From Photobacterium kishitanii (GTDB lineage Bacteria > Pseudomonadota > Gammaproteobacteria > Enterobacterales > Vibrionaceae), in assembly GCF_003026355.1 (NCBI RefSeq), contig NZ_PYON01000001.1:1-64000 (forward strand): 64,000 bases of DNA, in the 5' to 3' direction. Of this stretch, positions 52,622 to 63,400 are shown one piece after another; positions within the stretch are counted from its first letter, which is position 1, and each line of letters opens with the position of its first letter. The notes beneath the pieces were generated by a model. The model was not told the origin of the DNA, ran no database searches, and saw nothing but the letters and a program-made list of their open reading frames with translations. The translations under genes were made by a program, and so were the position numbers.

Positions 52622-53518
52622 TCAATAATGCCAAGGGAACTTACTGAAATCTTGATCGCGTTTTTCAAGGAAAGCATCACGGCCTTCTTGAGCTTCTTCC
52701 GATGCGTAAGCTAATCGTGTTGCTTCACCGGCAAATAATTGCTGACCGACAAGGCCATCATCAGGTAAGTTAAAACCATATTTAAGCATGCGCATTGCTG
52801 TTGGGGATTTACTATTAATTTCTTTCGCCCAACGAAGAGCTTCTTCTTCAAGCTTAAAATGATCAACCACTTTGTTAACCATACCCATGTCATAGGCTTC
52901 TTGAGCACTGTAGTTAAAGCCACAAAAGAAGATTTCACGAGCACGTTTTTGACCAATCATTTTCGCTAAATATGCAGAACCATAACCAGAATCAAATGAT
53001 GCAACATCAGGATCGGTTTGCTTAAAGACTGCGTGCTCTTTAGAAGCGAGGGTTAAGTCACACACAACATGCAGACTATGACCACCACCAACAGCCCAAC
53101 CAGGGACAACAGCAATTACAACTTTCGGCATAAAGCGAATAAGGCGTTGTACTTCAAGGATATGTAATCGACCCATACGAGCAACATCAGCAGTTCCTTC
53201 TTCAGCGCCTTCGTATTTATAGCCATCTTTACCACGAATACGTTGATCACCACCTGATGAGAAAGACCACTGTCCTTTATGAGATGGGCCATTACCAGTA
53301 ATTAACACACAGCCTACATCTGACCATTGACGAGCATGATCAAGCGCGGTGTAAAGTTCATCGACAGTTTTAGGACGAAAGGCATTTAAGCAATCAGGGC
53401 GATCAATGGCAATACGTACAGTGCCATGCGCTTTAGCACGATGGTAAGTGATATCTTCAAAGTTAAAGCCCGGAACGGCTTCCCATAATTCAGGGTTAAA
53501 AATGGTTTTGGTAGTCAT
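52622..53518 (-). CDS. menB: 1,4-dihydroxy-2-naphthoyl-CoA synthase, type II
   Basis: A 298-residue crotonase-fold enzyme that closes the ring of o-succinylbenzoyl-CoA in menaquinone synthesis. Motifs are CLNAFRPKTVDEL, SFSSGGDQRIRGKDGYKYEG, WAVGGGHSLHVVCDLTLASK, KQTDPDVASFDSGYGSAYLAKMIGQKRAREI and a C-terminal EEAQEGRDAFLEKRDQDFSKF. The residue after QT is Asp169, as in the mycobacterial enzyme (Asp185), where E. coli MenB has Gly156 and uses bicarbonate instead. The wording resembles the actinobacterial form more than the E. coli or V. cholerae form. No other men gene is adjacent. It may have been gained by transfer. Confidence 0.9.
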   Translation of the reverse strand: MTTKTIFNPELWEAVPGFNFEDITYHRAKAHGTVRIAIDRPDCLNAFRPKTVDELYTALDHARQWSDVGCVLITGNGPSHKGQWSFSSGGDQRIRGKDGYKYEGAEEGTADVARMGRLHILEVQRLIRFMPKVVIAVVPGWAVGGGHSLHVVCDLTLASKEHAVFKQTDPDVASFDSGYGSAYLAKMIGQKRAREIFFCGFNYSAQEAYDMGMVNKVVDHFKLEEEALRWAKEINSKSPTAMRMLKYGFNLPDDGLVGQQLFAGEATRLAYASEEAQEGRDAFLEKRDQDFSKFPWHY

Positions 53519-53716
53519 ACGACGCAGCCTCCATAAGTAGATGTTGTAAGGCTAGGGAGTTACAGCAAAAAGTCAATTATTGAGGGGATAAACTGACATA
53601 TTTACTGAAATTAACCACTGATTGTTTATGTAATCAGCAACTATGAAAGCTGTACAATGACAATACCATTGAATATTGTCACAATAAGGCAGTCAAAATC
53701 AGTAATAGATTGAATT

Positions 53717-56116
53717 ATGTACTCTTCATTGCCTATCGATAGTATTAAGTCCGATTTTTTAGCGGCATTATCTCAACAGCATATAGTGGTTGAAGCTGAA
53801 ACAGGATCTGGAAAATCAACCCGTTTACCATTATGGGCAGCAGAATTAGGCCGAGTGCTGGTGGTTGAGCCACGACGAGTAGCTTGTACCTCATTAGCGG
53901 AATACTTAACCACCAAGGCTGCAAACCCTTCTCTGATTTCAGTAGGTTACGCAATCCGTTTTGAACAACATTTTGATGCGAGTACCCAGGTAGTGTTTGC
54001 AACACCTGGTGTCGCCTTACGCTGGTTAAGTGATGATCAGTTAGCGCATTTTGATACCGTGATTATTGATGAATTTCATGAACGTCGTTGGGATACTGAT
54101 TTACTGCTGGCATTATTAAAGCAGCGTCAAAGTCATCGTTTGGTTGCGACATCAGCCACCATGGATAGCCAACGCCTTGTTGAGTATTTAGAGGCGACTC
54201 ACTTACATGCAGCAGGACGTAATTTCATGGTAGATGTTTATTACCATGCGAATGATAACCAAACCATGCCTAGTGGTGATCATCTAGAGCAACGAATCGT
54301 TAAGTTAGTGAGTCAGCATTATGATACTCATCAAGATATTTTAGTATTTTTACCTGGCAGAAAAGAAATTACGGCCGTAACTCAAGCACTAAGACGCTAT
54401 TTTACTGATGCAGTTGCAGCCGATGAGATGGATGTTATTCCATTACATGCTTCTGTTACTGATGATGAACGTCAACGAGCATTAACGGCAAGCGAGAAAC
54501 AACGTATTATTTTAGCCACTAATGTTGCTGAAACATCACTAACGATTCCCGGTGTAACGTTGATCATTGATTCTGGATTAGAACGTCGTACCCACCAGCG
54601 TAATGGACGGACGGTATTATCATTACATGCAATTTCAAAAGCGAGTGCTGAACAGCGTAAAGGGCGTGCTGGTCGTGTGAAAGATGGGGTTTGTATACGT
54701 TTATATGGTAAAGCTGCACCGTTGGAACGGTTAACACCAGCAGAATTACAACGTGAAGAATTGGTTGAACCTTATTTAGCTGCTTTGTGCTGTGATGCTC
54801 AATTTTCACAGCTATCATTTATAGATTCTTTACCTGAAAAAACATTAGCAAGTGCGTTTCAAGCATTACAAGCAATGAATGCGGTAACCGAGGATGAAGT
54901 CGTCACTGATTATGGTCGTCGTTTGTATCAGTTACCAATTGATAGTTTATTTGCCCATTTAATAACAGCAATGCCAGATCGCCGTCATCAAGAAGCGATG
55001 GTTGATTTAGCGGCAGCATTATCTATTCCACAAAAATTATGGCAACCCCCTAAATCAGAGCAAGATCAACACGCATTATGGTTATGGCTTGGACAGCAAT
55101 ACTGTGATGCTACGGCATTGATTAAAATTGTGCGAGCAGATGTCGTGCCTGAATGGCTAACAGTTGATGACAATATGCGTGTAGAAGCGCGACTGTTAGC
55201 AGCCAAAATGCGAGAAGTGTTGCAATTACCACAATTAGAAGTGGCGAGTGCATTTCGTCGTCAGTCATGGATTGAAGCTGTAATGGCCGCTGTTCCTGAG
55301 CTGGTGTATGTACGTCGAGAGCGGCGCCGACAAGCATTAGGCAATGGTTTTAATGAAGTAACATTAAGCCGTGATACCTTATTTGGTATAGAACATGATC
55401 AGTCCACTGAAGCAGCGGTAGTTTTTGATCAATTTGCTTTACCTGGAAAAGGCATCAAGCAAAATATTGTGTTGGCCACTTGCGTTTCTCCAGTGACGTT
55501 GTCACAAATGGTGGCGCTTGATTTGGGTGATAAACAACAAGGACAAACCGTTGAAGCCGGTGCTGGGCACTTTCAAACAGCCATTGAACGAGTTTATGCA
55601 GGACGAGTTATTGATACTCAATGGCAAGATGTTAGTGGTGAGGCGGCAGGTGTCGCTATTGTTAATTTAATTTTAGCCAATGAAGTATTAGAAGGGCTAG
55701 CTGCGCGCTTAAGCATTGATATTAAACAATGGAATTTATATTTAGGTTTAGGGCGTTATCAAGCTGATATTTGTCAGCGAGAGCCAGAGGTGATTGATCT
55801 AGCGTTGTGGTTATCACAACAAATTGCAGATCTTGGGATTGAAACAATTGATGATATTGCTTTATTCAGTGCCGAGGATTTTATTTTTGAGGGGATCCCT
55901 GACTGGGAACGTGAAGAGTTTGATAATCAATACCCTCACAGTGTTAATTTGAATGATTTTGAGATGCGGATAGAGTATCAAATCAGTCGTAAAACCGTGA
56001 TTGCTCATTATCAACAAGGTAATCGTAAGCAAGATCCTAAGCGGTGGGAGTTACCACGCTGGCAGGGGTGGCGGATTAAATATAAGAAAGCGAGTCGTAC
56101 CATTGATATTCACTAA
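53717..56116 (+). CDS. hrpB: ATP-dependent helicase HrpB
   Basis: A 799-residue DEAH/RHA helicase. Walker A is AETGSGKST, motif II is IIDEFHERRWD (DEFH form), motif III SATMDS, motif V TNVAETSLTIPGV and motif VI QRKGRAGRV. HA2 and OB-fold regions and the HrpB C-terminal domain (about 680-799, ending GWRIKYKKASRTIDIH) complete the family layout, close to the E. coli protein in length. Its role in RNA metabolism is poorly defined. It stands alone, divergent from menB across a 198-bp gap. Confidence 0.93.
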   Translation: MYSSLPIDSIKSDFLAALSQQHIVVEAETGSGKSTRLPLWAAELGRVLVVEPRRVACTSLAEYLTTKAANPSLISVGYAIRFEQHFDASTQVVFATPGVALRWLSDDQLAHFDTVIIDEFHERRWDTDLLLALLKQRQSHRLVATSATMDSQRLVEYLEATHLHAAGRNFMVDVYYHANDNQTMPSGDHLEQRIVKLVSQHYDTHQDILVFLPGRKEITAVTQALRRYFTDAVAADEMDVIPLHASVTDDERQRALTASEKQRIILATNVAETSLTIPGVTLIIDSGLERRTHQRNGRTVLSLHAISKASAEQRKGRAGRVKDGVCIRLYGKAAPLERLTPAELQREELVEPYLAALCCDAQFSQLSFIDSLPEKTLASAFQALQAMNAVTEDEVVTDYGRRLYQLPIDSLFAHLITAMPDRRHQEAMVDLAAALSIPQKLWQPPKSEQDQHALWLWLGQQYCDATALIKIVRADVVPEWLTVDDNMRVEARLLAAKMREVLQLPQLEVASAFRRQSWIEAVMAAVPELVYVRRERRRQALGNGFNEVTLSRDTLFGIEHDQSTEAAVVFDQFALPGKGIKQNIVLATCVSPVTLSQMVALDLGDKQQGQTVEAGAGHFQTAIERVYAGRVIDTQWQDVSGEAAGVAIVNLILANEVLEGLAARLSIDIKQWNLYLGLGRYQADICQREPEVIDLALWLSQQIADLGIETIDDIALFSAEDFIFEGIPDWEREEFDNQYPHSVNLNDFEMRIEYQISRKTVIAHYQQGNRKQDPKRWELPRWQGWRIKYKKASRTIDIH

Positions 56117-56133
56117 TTTTCTTGTAGATAATA

Positions 56134-56160
56134 ACCACGGTAGCAAATAACTACCGTGGT
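56134..56160. repeat. 10-bp inverted repeat between hrpB and the TerB-like gene
   Basis: ACCACGGTAG/CTACCGTGGT with loop CAAATAA lies 17 bp past the hrpB stop. It has no T-run on the plus strand. It probably marks the transcript ends of the two convergent genes. Confidence 0.6.
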
Positions 56161-56182
56161 ATTGCTTTGATTACGCATTATA

Positions 56183-56638
56183 TTATGACGCTAATTTACC
56201 CGCATTGATTTTTGCGCGAATATATTCGGAGTGATCTAAGTAGATCAGATCAGAGACTTGTCTGATCACGGCTTCTTCAAGAGGATCAATAACACCATCG
56301 GCATAAGCTACTTGCCACATTGCTTCAATCAGTTGGTAACGTTGAGGTTGTGATAATTCACGTAATTTATTCGTGAACTCATACAAAGATACTGATTGTT
56401 GGCTCTGTTGTTGCGCTTGACTAAGTAATATTGTTGCTTGCTCTTCTGTTGTATCAAGCAGCTTAATTAATAGTTGTGTTTTTGCTTGTTCTTCTCGTGG
56501 GTCACGATCATGATCTGCATTAGCTACTTCACATAAAAGTGAGGCCATCGCTAAATTCAGTGTCGGCGTATCGACTGCGCCAGCACTTGCACTTTCATTC
56601 ATAACTTGTCTAAACAAAGTTCGTAATGTTGAAAACAT
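56183..56638 (-). CDS. TerB-family protein
   Basis: A 151-residue soluble all-helical protein with the TerB-like pattern of acidic motifs: NLAMASLLCEVANADHDRDPREEQ (about 27-50) and AMWQVAYADGVIDPLEEAVIRQVSDLI (about 105-131), each with an Asp-rich turn that binds metal in TerB relatives. Named for tellurite resistance, the domain is common as a single protein and its function here is unknown. It is monocistronic and leftward, 105 bp after zntB. Confidence 0.85.
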   Translation of the reverse strand: MFSTLRTLFRQVMNESASAGAVDTPTLNLAMASLLCEVANADHDRDPREEQAKTQLLIKLLDTTEEQATILLSQAQQQSQQSVSLYEFTNKLRELSQPQRYQLIEAMWQVAYADGVIDPLEEAVIRQVSDLIYLDHSEYIRAKINAGKLAS

Positions 56639-56742
56639 TGTGGCCCTTATTTTGATGATAATTGCGTATAACTAACCTCTAAGTTTATATCGAGATGCTA
56701 TAAAAATGAAAGTCGCTAAATATACGTTTGCAGTTTTATACG

Positions 56743-57717
56743 TTATATCCATTTGCGGCGATAAAAGAGTGCGAGCTGTAGAATTAAGACTCCGACTAAT
56801 AATCCACAGAAGATTGAAAATGATAAATGATCTTCTGCACCAGGAATTCCATCAAGGTTGACTCCAAATAAACCTGTTAGAAAACCGAGCGGTAAGAATA
56901 CGGTGGTGATTAGAGAGAGAAAATATAAACGCTGATTTAAAGCTTCTGACTGTAAACTCATTAATTCTTCTTGAGTCACATTAGCACGTTCACGAATGGC
57001 ATTAAGATCATCTAGCGCATGACTGATTTTTTCATTTACTTCATGGATTTTTTGGCGCTCAGATAAAGAAAGTAGTGGTGTTTCAATAGTGATCAATTTT
57101 GCTAATGCGTCGCGTTGAGGTGTAACCGAATGACGTAATTTAACGGTTTCGCGGCGTAAGACGGCGATATTATTACGTAGATTCATTCCACTATCTGTCA
57201 TCACTTGGTCTTCGAGTTCAGTTAATTGCTCATCAAGCGTATCAATGACCTTCATTTTATGACTCGCGAGATGATCGCATAAACTTAAAATAAAGTTGCC
57301 AATAGAAGTTGGGCCAAACCCTCCTTCAATATGAGCTGCTATACGTGAGATAGCCACAACCGGTTGATTTGAAGTGGTAATAATGAGGCTTTTAGTGAAA
57401 TAGCCTCGGATAGAAAGCATTTTATCCGACGGCTTAGCTTGTGCATCTTTATCAATATCGACACCGCGTAACGCTAAAAAAAATCCGTCTTTAGTTTGAT
57501 TAAGACGAGGGCGATCACGATCGTTAATGAGTGAGTCTTTTTCGATATCAGGCAGATGGCTTTGCTGTATCCACTGTTGTGCTTGTGGTTGGGTAAAATT
57601 AAGGTGTAACCACAACAAACCATCATCTGCTTGCCAGTTATTAATTTTATCAAGGGTTAGTGCCTGTTTGGGATGATCGCTATTGAGTTGATAACAGTAA
57701 GCAAAGCAATTTGGCAT
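56743..57717 (-). CDS. zntB: Zinc transporter ZntB (CorA family)
   Basis: A 324-residue member of the CorA/ZntB family. A cytosolic N-domain (about 1-255) has WLHLNFTQPQAQQW and LNQTKDGFFLALRGVD. Two C-terminal helices carry the GVNLDGIPG loop where CorA has GMNFExMPE, a ZntB-type filter. It moves Zn2+ across the inner membrane, described as efflux in Salmonella and as proton-driven uptake in later work. The start at MPNCFAYC has AAAGGGA seven bases before; an ATG or alternative start seven codons upstream is not needed. Confidence 0.9.
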   Translation of the reverse strand: MPNCFAYCYQLNSDHPKQALTLDKINNWQADDGLLWLHLNFTQPQAQQWIQQSHLPDIEKDSLINDRDRPRLNQTKDGFFLALRGVDIDKDAQAKPSDKMLSIRGYFTKSLIITTSNQPVVAISRIAAHIEGGFGPTSIGNFILSLCDHLASHKMKVIDTLDEQLTELEDQVMTDSGMNLRNNIAVLRRETVKLRHSVTPQRDALAKLITIETPLLSLSERQKIHEVNEKISHALDDLNAIRERANVTQEELMSLQSEALNQRLYFLSLITTVFLPLGFLTGLFGVNLDGIPGAEDHLSFSIFCGLLVGVLILQLALFYRRKWI

Positions 57718-57840
57718 GGTGGTTCCCTTTAATAGCATTCGTACTTAAATCTTATTTATTTTATGACTATAAGCTTAACCGATATAAGTCATCGATAGAA
57801 AATAAAATAAATAAAGCTTATTAATTCTAGAGTTTACTGC

Positions 57841-58701
57841 TCAAGATTTAGTCTGAAATCGAGTTCTAAATTGGCGTGGGCTAAAAGAACTCCAAACTTT
57901 AAACCGAGTGCTAAAATTAGTGGGATTAGGGTAACCGCAAAAATCACTGATATGTTGAATTGGCCATGAAGTCGTGGTTAATAACCCCGCAGCATGCTCC
58001 ATACGTAGATGGGTTAAGTGTTCAATCGGCGCATGATTATAGTATTGCTGACATAAACGATGTAAATGCGGTTCGGAACAAGGGTACATTGCAGCGAGAT
58101 CTTTTACTTGCCAAAGATGATGTAATTGCCGTTTAGCGTGTTGAAACACATGTTCTAATCGCTGTAAGGCTAACGGTGAGTGAGGGGCGGTACGGTTGGC
58201 AACCAGTAAACAAAGTTGTTCGGTGATATTCGTTGAAAGCTGATCGACTAACGGGTAACCCAAACAGAGAGCTTGTTGAAGACAACTGATAGTTTGAAAC
58301 AATAATTCTCCTGATTGTGATTGATGGTAGGTTATTTCATGGGGTAAACGCTGATCCCAGTAGTTATGTTGTTCTAACATTACCCATGCCATATCCCAAA
58401 TAAGATCATTGTTATCATCGGGATTGATATCAAAGCCGTTTTCATATCCAGGTGGAACATAGATAACATGACCGGGTTGTAAGTCCCATTGCTTATCTGT
58501 ACTGCTTAGCATTCCACGTCCTTTTATGGTGAACAATAGCATGTGCATGTCAGGGTTACGTCGGTAAATAGTAAAGGCTTCTTTACCGTAATTAACGCCA
58601 CATTGAATAATATGCTTTTGTTCTAATGCTAATGATTGTACTTGGTCAATAATGATTGATTGACACAGCGGTGAAATATTCAAATGTTCAAACCATGCCA
58701 T
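57841..58701 (-). CDS. AraC-family regulator with N-terminal cupin
   Basis: A 286-residue protein with an AraC-type sugar-binding cupin (about residues 25-130; MLLFTIKGRGMLSSTDKQWDLQPGHVIYVPPG) and a C-terminal double HTH domain (about 190-283; WQVKDLAAMYPCSEPHLHRLCQQYY, then WPIQHISDFCGYPNPTNFSTRFKVWSSFSPRQFR). The cupin suggests a sugar or related small ligand, although no sugar genes are adjacent. It is divergent from the MATE gene, 126 bp away, so control of that exporter is possible. No operator repeat was spotted. Confidence 0.86.
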   Translation of the reverse strand: MAWFEHLNISPLCQSIIIDQVQSLALEQKHIIQCGVNYGKEAFTIYRRNPDMHMLLFTIKGRGMLSSTDKQWDLQPGHVIYVPPGYENGFDINPDDNNDLIWDMAWVMLEQHNYWDQRLPHEITYHQSQSGELLFQTISCLQQALCLGYPLVDQLSTNITEQLCLLVANRTAPHSPLALQRLEHVFQHAKRQLHHLWQVKDLAAMYPCSEPHLHRLCQQYYNHAPIEHLTHLRMEHAAGLLTTTSWPIQHISDFCGYPNPTNFSTRFKVWSSFSPRQFRTRFQTKS

Positions 58702-58827
58702 TAAAAAGTCCTTATTTAATTAAAGTTGATAGTTTGGCAAACGTTTTTGATTACTTAGAATAACCGTAAATTCGTAACACTAGGTATGATCATTGTCACA
58801 ACGAAACCGTAAATTGGGTATTTAATC

Positions 58828-60219
58828 ATGACAACATGGCGTACATCTGCAGATAAAAACTTTTGGCAAAAAACATGGCGATTAGCATTACCTGTTTCGA
58901 TGCAGTCAATGCTGTTTGCATTATTGGGTTTAGTCGATGTACTTATGGTTTCTAAATTAGGCGAATCTTCAGTTGCGGCTGTAGGTATTGGCAACCGTAT
59001 CTTCTTTTTTAATTTGTTGCTGGTGGTCGGTGTTAGTGGTGCCGTTGGGGTACTCGCTGCTCAATATTTTGGCGCTGGTAGAATGGACGGTGTAAGACGA
59101 ACCCTATTGCAATCTTGGGTGTGTGCAATTGTGTTTACATTGCCTTTTGCGATTATCTACCGTTTATTTCCACAGCAAATTGTTGGTGTGATTAGTGATC
59201 AAGCCGATTTTGTTCTCCATGCTAGAGATTACCTCTACGTTTGCGGTTGGAGCATTATTTTTACCGCTATTGTGGTGCCATTAGAAGCGGCATTGCGTGC
59301 AGTAGGTGAAGCTAAAATGCCAACCTATGTTGGTTTAGTGGCAGTGTTATTAAACGCGACGCTAAATGCATTATTGATTTTTGGTTTATATGGCTTTCCT
59401 GAAATGGGTGTAGCTGGCGCTGCGTTAGGGACGACGATTTCGCGTGGTATTCAAACGGTTATTTTATTGGTCGTGACCTATTATCGTCATCGAGAAATCT
59501 TGCCTCAAGCGATTGATATTGATACAGCTAAAACGCCACACGCACGTAAACGTTATTTTGCTATTGCATTACCAATGATCATTCATGATGCAGGTTGGGC
59601 AATGGGAGTCTTAGTTTATAGTGTTATTTTTGCTCAGTTGGGAGTGACTGAACTGGCTATTATCAGCTTGTTATCACCGATAGAGGGGGTTCTTATCTCT
59701 GCCTTCATTGGTTTTGCTGTTGCCGCATCGACTATTTTAGGTCATGAATTAGGTGCCGAAAATTACCAACGTGCTTGGTATCAATCATGGTTTTTTATCG
59801 CGCTTAGCGTTTCAATGGCCTTGGTGTTGGGTATTGCGATTTGGTTAGCTAGTGACACTGTGAGTTTATGGTTGCAACGGGCCGATACGCCGAACTTAGC
59901 AATGTCGCTAAATGTGACTATGGTGCTGGCGTTGGGGTTATTCTTAAAAGTGTTTAATATGGTAGGTATTGGTGGCGTATTACGCAGTGGTGGTGATATT
60001 AAATACAGTATTTTCATTGATTTATTTGGTCAATGGGGAATAGGTATTCCACTGGCTATTTTTACTGGTGTGTTTTTGGGCTGGCCTTTGCATTGGGTAT
60101 TAATGGCTATTTTGGCTGAAGAAGTCGTTAAAGTTGGTTTAACCGCTTATCGTATTCGAGGTCGTAAGTGGCTAGCGAATTTGGTTAATGATCACGACCA
60201 AGTATTAGTATCGGTATAG
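58828..60219 (+). CDS. MATE-family efflux transporter
   Basis: A 463-residue membrane protein with 12 helices in two MatE repeats (about 20-180 and 245-410). Helix 1 carries ALPVSMQSMLFALLGLVDVLMVSKLG, a MATE pattern with the conserved Pro, and the AVGIGNRIFFF and LVVGVSGAVGVLAAQYFG segments follow. Substrates are usually cationic drugs or metabolites exchanged for Na+ or H+; they are not predicted here. Length and motifs are typical of the family. It ends in a strong terminator, with hrpA starting 231 bp later. Confidence 0.88.
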   Translation: MTTWRTSADKNFWQKTWRLALPVSMQSMLFALLGLVDVLMVSKLGESSVAAVGIGNRIFFFNLLLVVGVSGAVGVLAAQYFGAGRMDGVRRTLLQSWVCAIVFTLPFAIIYRLFPQQIVGVISDQADFVLHARDYLYVCGWSIIFTAIVVPLEAALRAVGEAKMPTYVGLVAVLLNATLNALLIFGLYGFPEMGVAGAALGTTISRGIQTVILLVVTYYRHREILPQAIDIDTAKTPHARKRYFAIALPMIIHDAGWAMGVLVYSVIFAQLGVTELAIISLLSPIEGVLISAFIGFAVAASTILGHELGAENYQRAWYQSWFFIALSVSMALVLGIAIWLASDTVSLWLQRADTPNLAMSLNVTMVLALGLFLKVFNMVGIGGVLRSGGDIKYSIFIDLFGQWGIGIPLAIFTGVFLGWPLHWVLMAILAEEVVKVGLTAYRIRGRKWLANLVNDHDQVLVSV

Positions 60220-60253
60220 TTATTAGTAAAAGTGCTGTTTATAAGCAAGATAT

Positions 60254-60287
60254 AGCCCATTTGTATGCAAGCAAATGGGCTTTTTTT
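60254..60287 (+). terminator. Intrinsic terminator of the MATE gene
   Basis: A 10-bp perfect stem AGCCCATTTG/CAAATGGGCT with an 8-base loop, ending in TTTTTTT. Confidence 0.88.
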
Positions 60288-60449
60288 ATGATGGATTATG
60301 GCGTTATAGGTAATTGTCTTTTTAGCACACTGCAATGGCCTGATTTTGTGATAGAATTAACAAAAAATTTTGTAGTATATCTATACTCAACACATGCTTA
60401 AAATTTGCAGGTTGAGTTTTACTTAGTCATTGAAAAGTCAGGAATAACA

Positions 60450-63400
60450 TTGAGTCAGTCTAATCAAACTCAACCAGACGTTTTGAATAATGAAAAAACG
60501 TTAAAAGCCGCGATTAAAGATTGCATGATGCGCGATCGTTTTCGGTTGCACAAACGTGTGCAAGGTGCGGCACGAATTAAAAATGAAAAAGCCAAGCACG
60601 CGGTATTTGATGAAATTGCGTTAGATATTGCTAAATCGATGCAAATGGTAGATTTACGCCGTAATCATCGTCCTAAAATTATTTACCCAGCTCAATTGCC
60701 GGTTAGTCAGAAAAAAGACGACATAGCAGAAGCGATTAAACATAATCAAGTGGTTATTGTTGCAGGTGAAACAGGCTCGGGTAAAACGACTCAGTTACCG
60801 AAGATCTGTCTAGAGCTTGGTCGTGGTACTCACGGTATGATTGGTCATACTCAGCCGCGCCGTCTTGCTGCGCGCTCTGTTGCCACCCGTATTGCTGAGG
60901 AAATGGAATGTGAACTTGGTTCGCATGTCGGTTATAAAGTACGTTTTAACGATCAAGTTTCTGAGCGTAGTCACGTTAAGCTAATGACTGACGGTATTTT
61001 GCTGGCTGAAATTCAGCATGATCGTTTTTTAAGCCAATATGACACCATCATTATCGATGAAGCGCACGAACGTAGCCTTAATATCGACTTTATCATGGGT
61101 TACTTACGCGAATTATTGCCGAAACGTCCAGATTTAAAAGTCATTATTACGTCGGCGACTATCGATCCTGAGCGTTTTTCAAAGCACTTTAATAATGCGC
61201 CTATTATTGAAGTATCAGGCCGTACTTTCCCTGTAGAAGTGCGTTACCGTCCTGTGGTTGAAGATGGTGATGATACTGATCGCGATCAGCTGGATGCTAT
61301 TTTTGATGCGGTTGATGAGCTGTGCGATGAAGGCATGGGCGATATTCTGATCTTCATGAACGGTGAGCGTGAAATTCGTGATACCGCTGATGCATTGGAA
61401 AAACGTAATATACGTCATACTGAGATTTTGCCTTTGTATGCACGTTTATCAGCTAATGAACAAAATAGAGTGTTCCAGTCACACTCTGGTCGTCGTATTG
61501 TGCTATCGACCAACGTGGCGGAAACGTCACTAACAGTACCTGGGATCAAGTACGTTATCGATCCAGGTACAGCACGTATTAGTCGTTATAGCTATCGTAC
61601 TAAAGTACAGCGTCTACCGATTGAAGCGATCTCACAAGCGAGTGCTAATCAGCGAATGGGTCGTTGTGGCCGTGTTCAAGAAGGTATCTGTATTCGTTTA
61701 TATTCTGAGGATGATTTTTTATCACGCCCAGAGTTTACCGATCCAGAAATTCTACGTACTAACTTAGCATCCGTTATTCTGCAAATGACAGCGATTGGTT
61801 TAGGTGATATTCAAGCCTTTCCATTTGTTGAAGCGCCCGATAATCGCAATATTCAAGATGGTATTCGTCTGCTAGAAGAATTAGGGGCAATTAACCCTAA
61901 GGCGACAGATCCACGTAAGCGTTTATCTAACCTTGGACGTCAGTTAGCCCGTTTACCGATTGATCCACGTTTGGCTCGAATGGTTTTAGAAGCACCTAAA
62001 ACAGGCTCATTGCGTGAAGTGATGATCATTGCCTGTGCGCTATCTATTCAAGATCCGCGTGAGCGTCCATCAGATAAGAAGCAACAGTCAGATGAGAAGC
62101 ATCGTCGTTTTTACGATAAAGATTCTGATTTTGTTACTTTTGTAAACTTATGGAATTATATTCAAGAGCAGCAGAAAGAATTATCCAATAATCATTTTCG
62201 CCGTTTATGTAAAAAAGAGTTCTTAAACTATTTACGTATCCGTGAGTGGCAGGATATTTATTACCAAGTTAATCAAGTAGTCAAAGAACTTGAGTTAAAA
62301 ATGAATGGTAATGAAGCTAGCTATGACGGCATCCATATTGCTCTGCTTAGTGGTTTGCTATCGCATATCGGTATGAAAGATCAAGAGAAGAATGAATATC
62401 AAGGTGCGCGTAATGCTCGCTTTAATATCTTCCCAGGATCGGGCATTTTTAAGAAGCAACCCAAATGGGTTATGGTTGCAGAGCTGGTTGAAACCTCACG
62501 TTTATGGGGACGGATTGGTGCAAAAATCCAGCCAGAATGGGTTGAGCCATTAGCCGAACATTTGATCAAACGTAGCTACAGTGAGCCACATTGGGAGAAA
62601 AAATCAGCCGCAGTACATGCGTTTGAAAAAGTTACCCTTTATGGTATTCCTGTCGTAGGTAAGCGTAAGGTTAACTACGGTAATATTGATCCTGCATTAT
62701 CACGCGAAATATTCATTCGTTCAGCATTGGTTGAAGGGGATTGGGATACTAAGCATAAGTTCTATCAGCAAAACCGTAAATTATTGCGCGAAGTAGAAGA
62801 ACTTGAGCATAAATCTCGTCGTCGTGACATTTTGATTGATGATGATGAGCTATTTGAGTTCTATGATCAACGTATTGATTTACAAGTAACTTCTGGGCGC
62901 CATTTTGATAGTTGGTGGAAAAAAGCCTCAAAAGAAAATCCAGAATTGCTTAACTTTGAACGTGAAATGCTCTTCCGTGGTGATGCCAGTCATGTAACAG
63001 ATCTCGATTATCCTAACTTCTGGCACCAAGGTAACTTAAAACTAAAGTTAAGTTATCAATTTGAGCCTGGTGAAGATAACGATGGTGTTACTGTTCATGT
63101 ACCGCTAGCGATTTTAAACCAAGTTAAACCTGATGGTTTTGATTGGCAGATCCCTGGTTTACGTCATGAACTTGTGGTTGCATTAATTAAATCATTGCCT
63201 AAGACGTTACGACGTAACTTTGTTCCAGCGCCTAACTATGCTGATGCTTTCCTTGCGCGTGTAAAGCCAATGGAAATGCCATTATTAGATGCGCTTGAGA
63301 AAGAACTTAAACGTATGACGGGTGTGACCTTAGTTCGCGAAGATTGGAAATTAGAGCAAATTCCTGATCACCTTAAAATTACCTATCGTGCTGTTGATCA

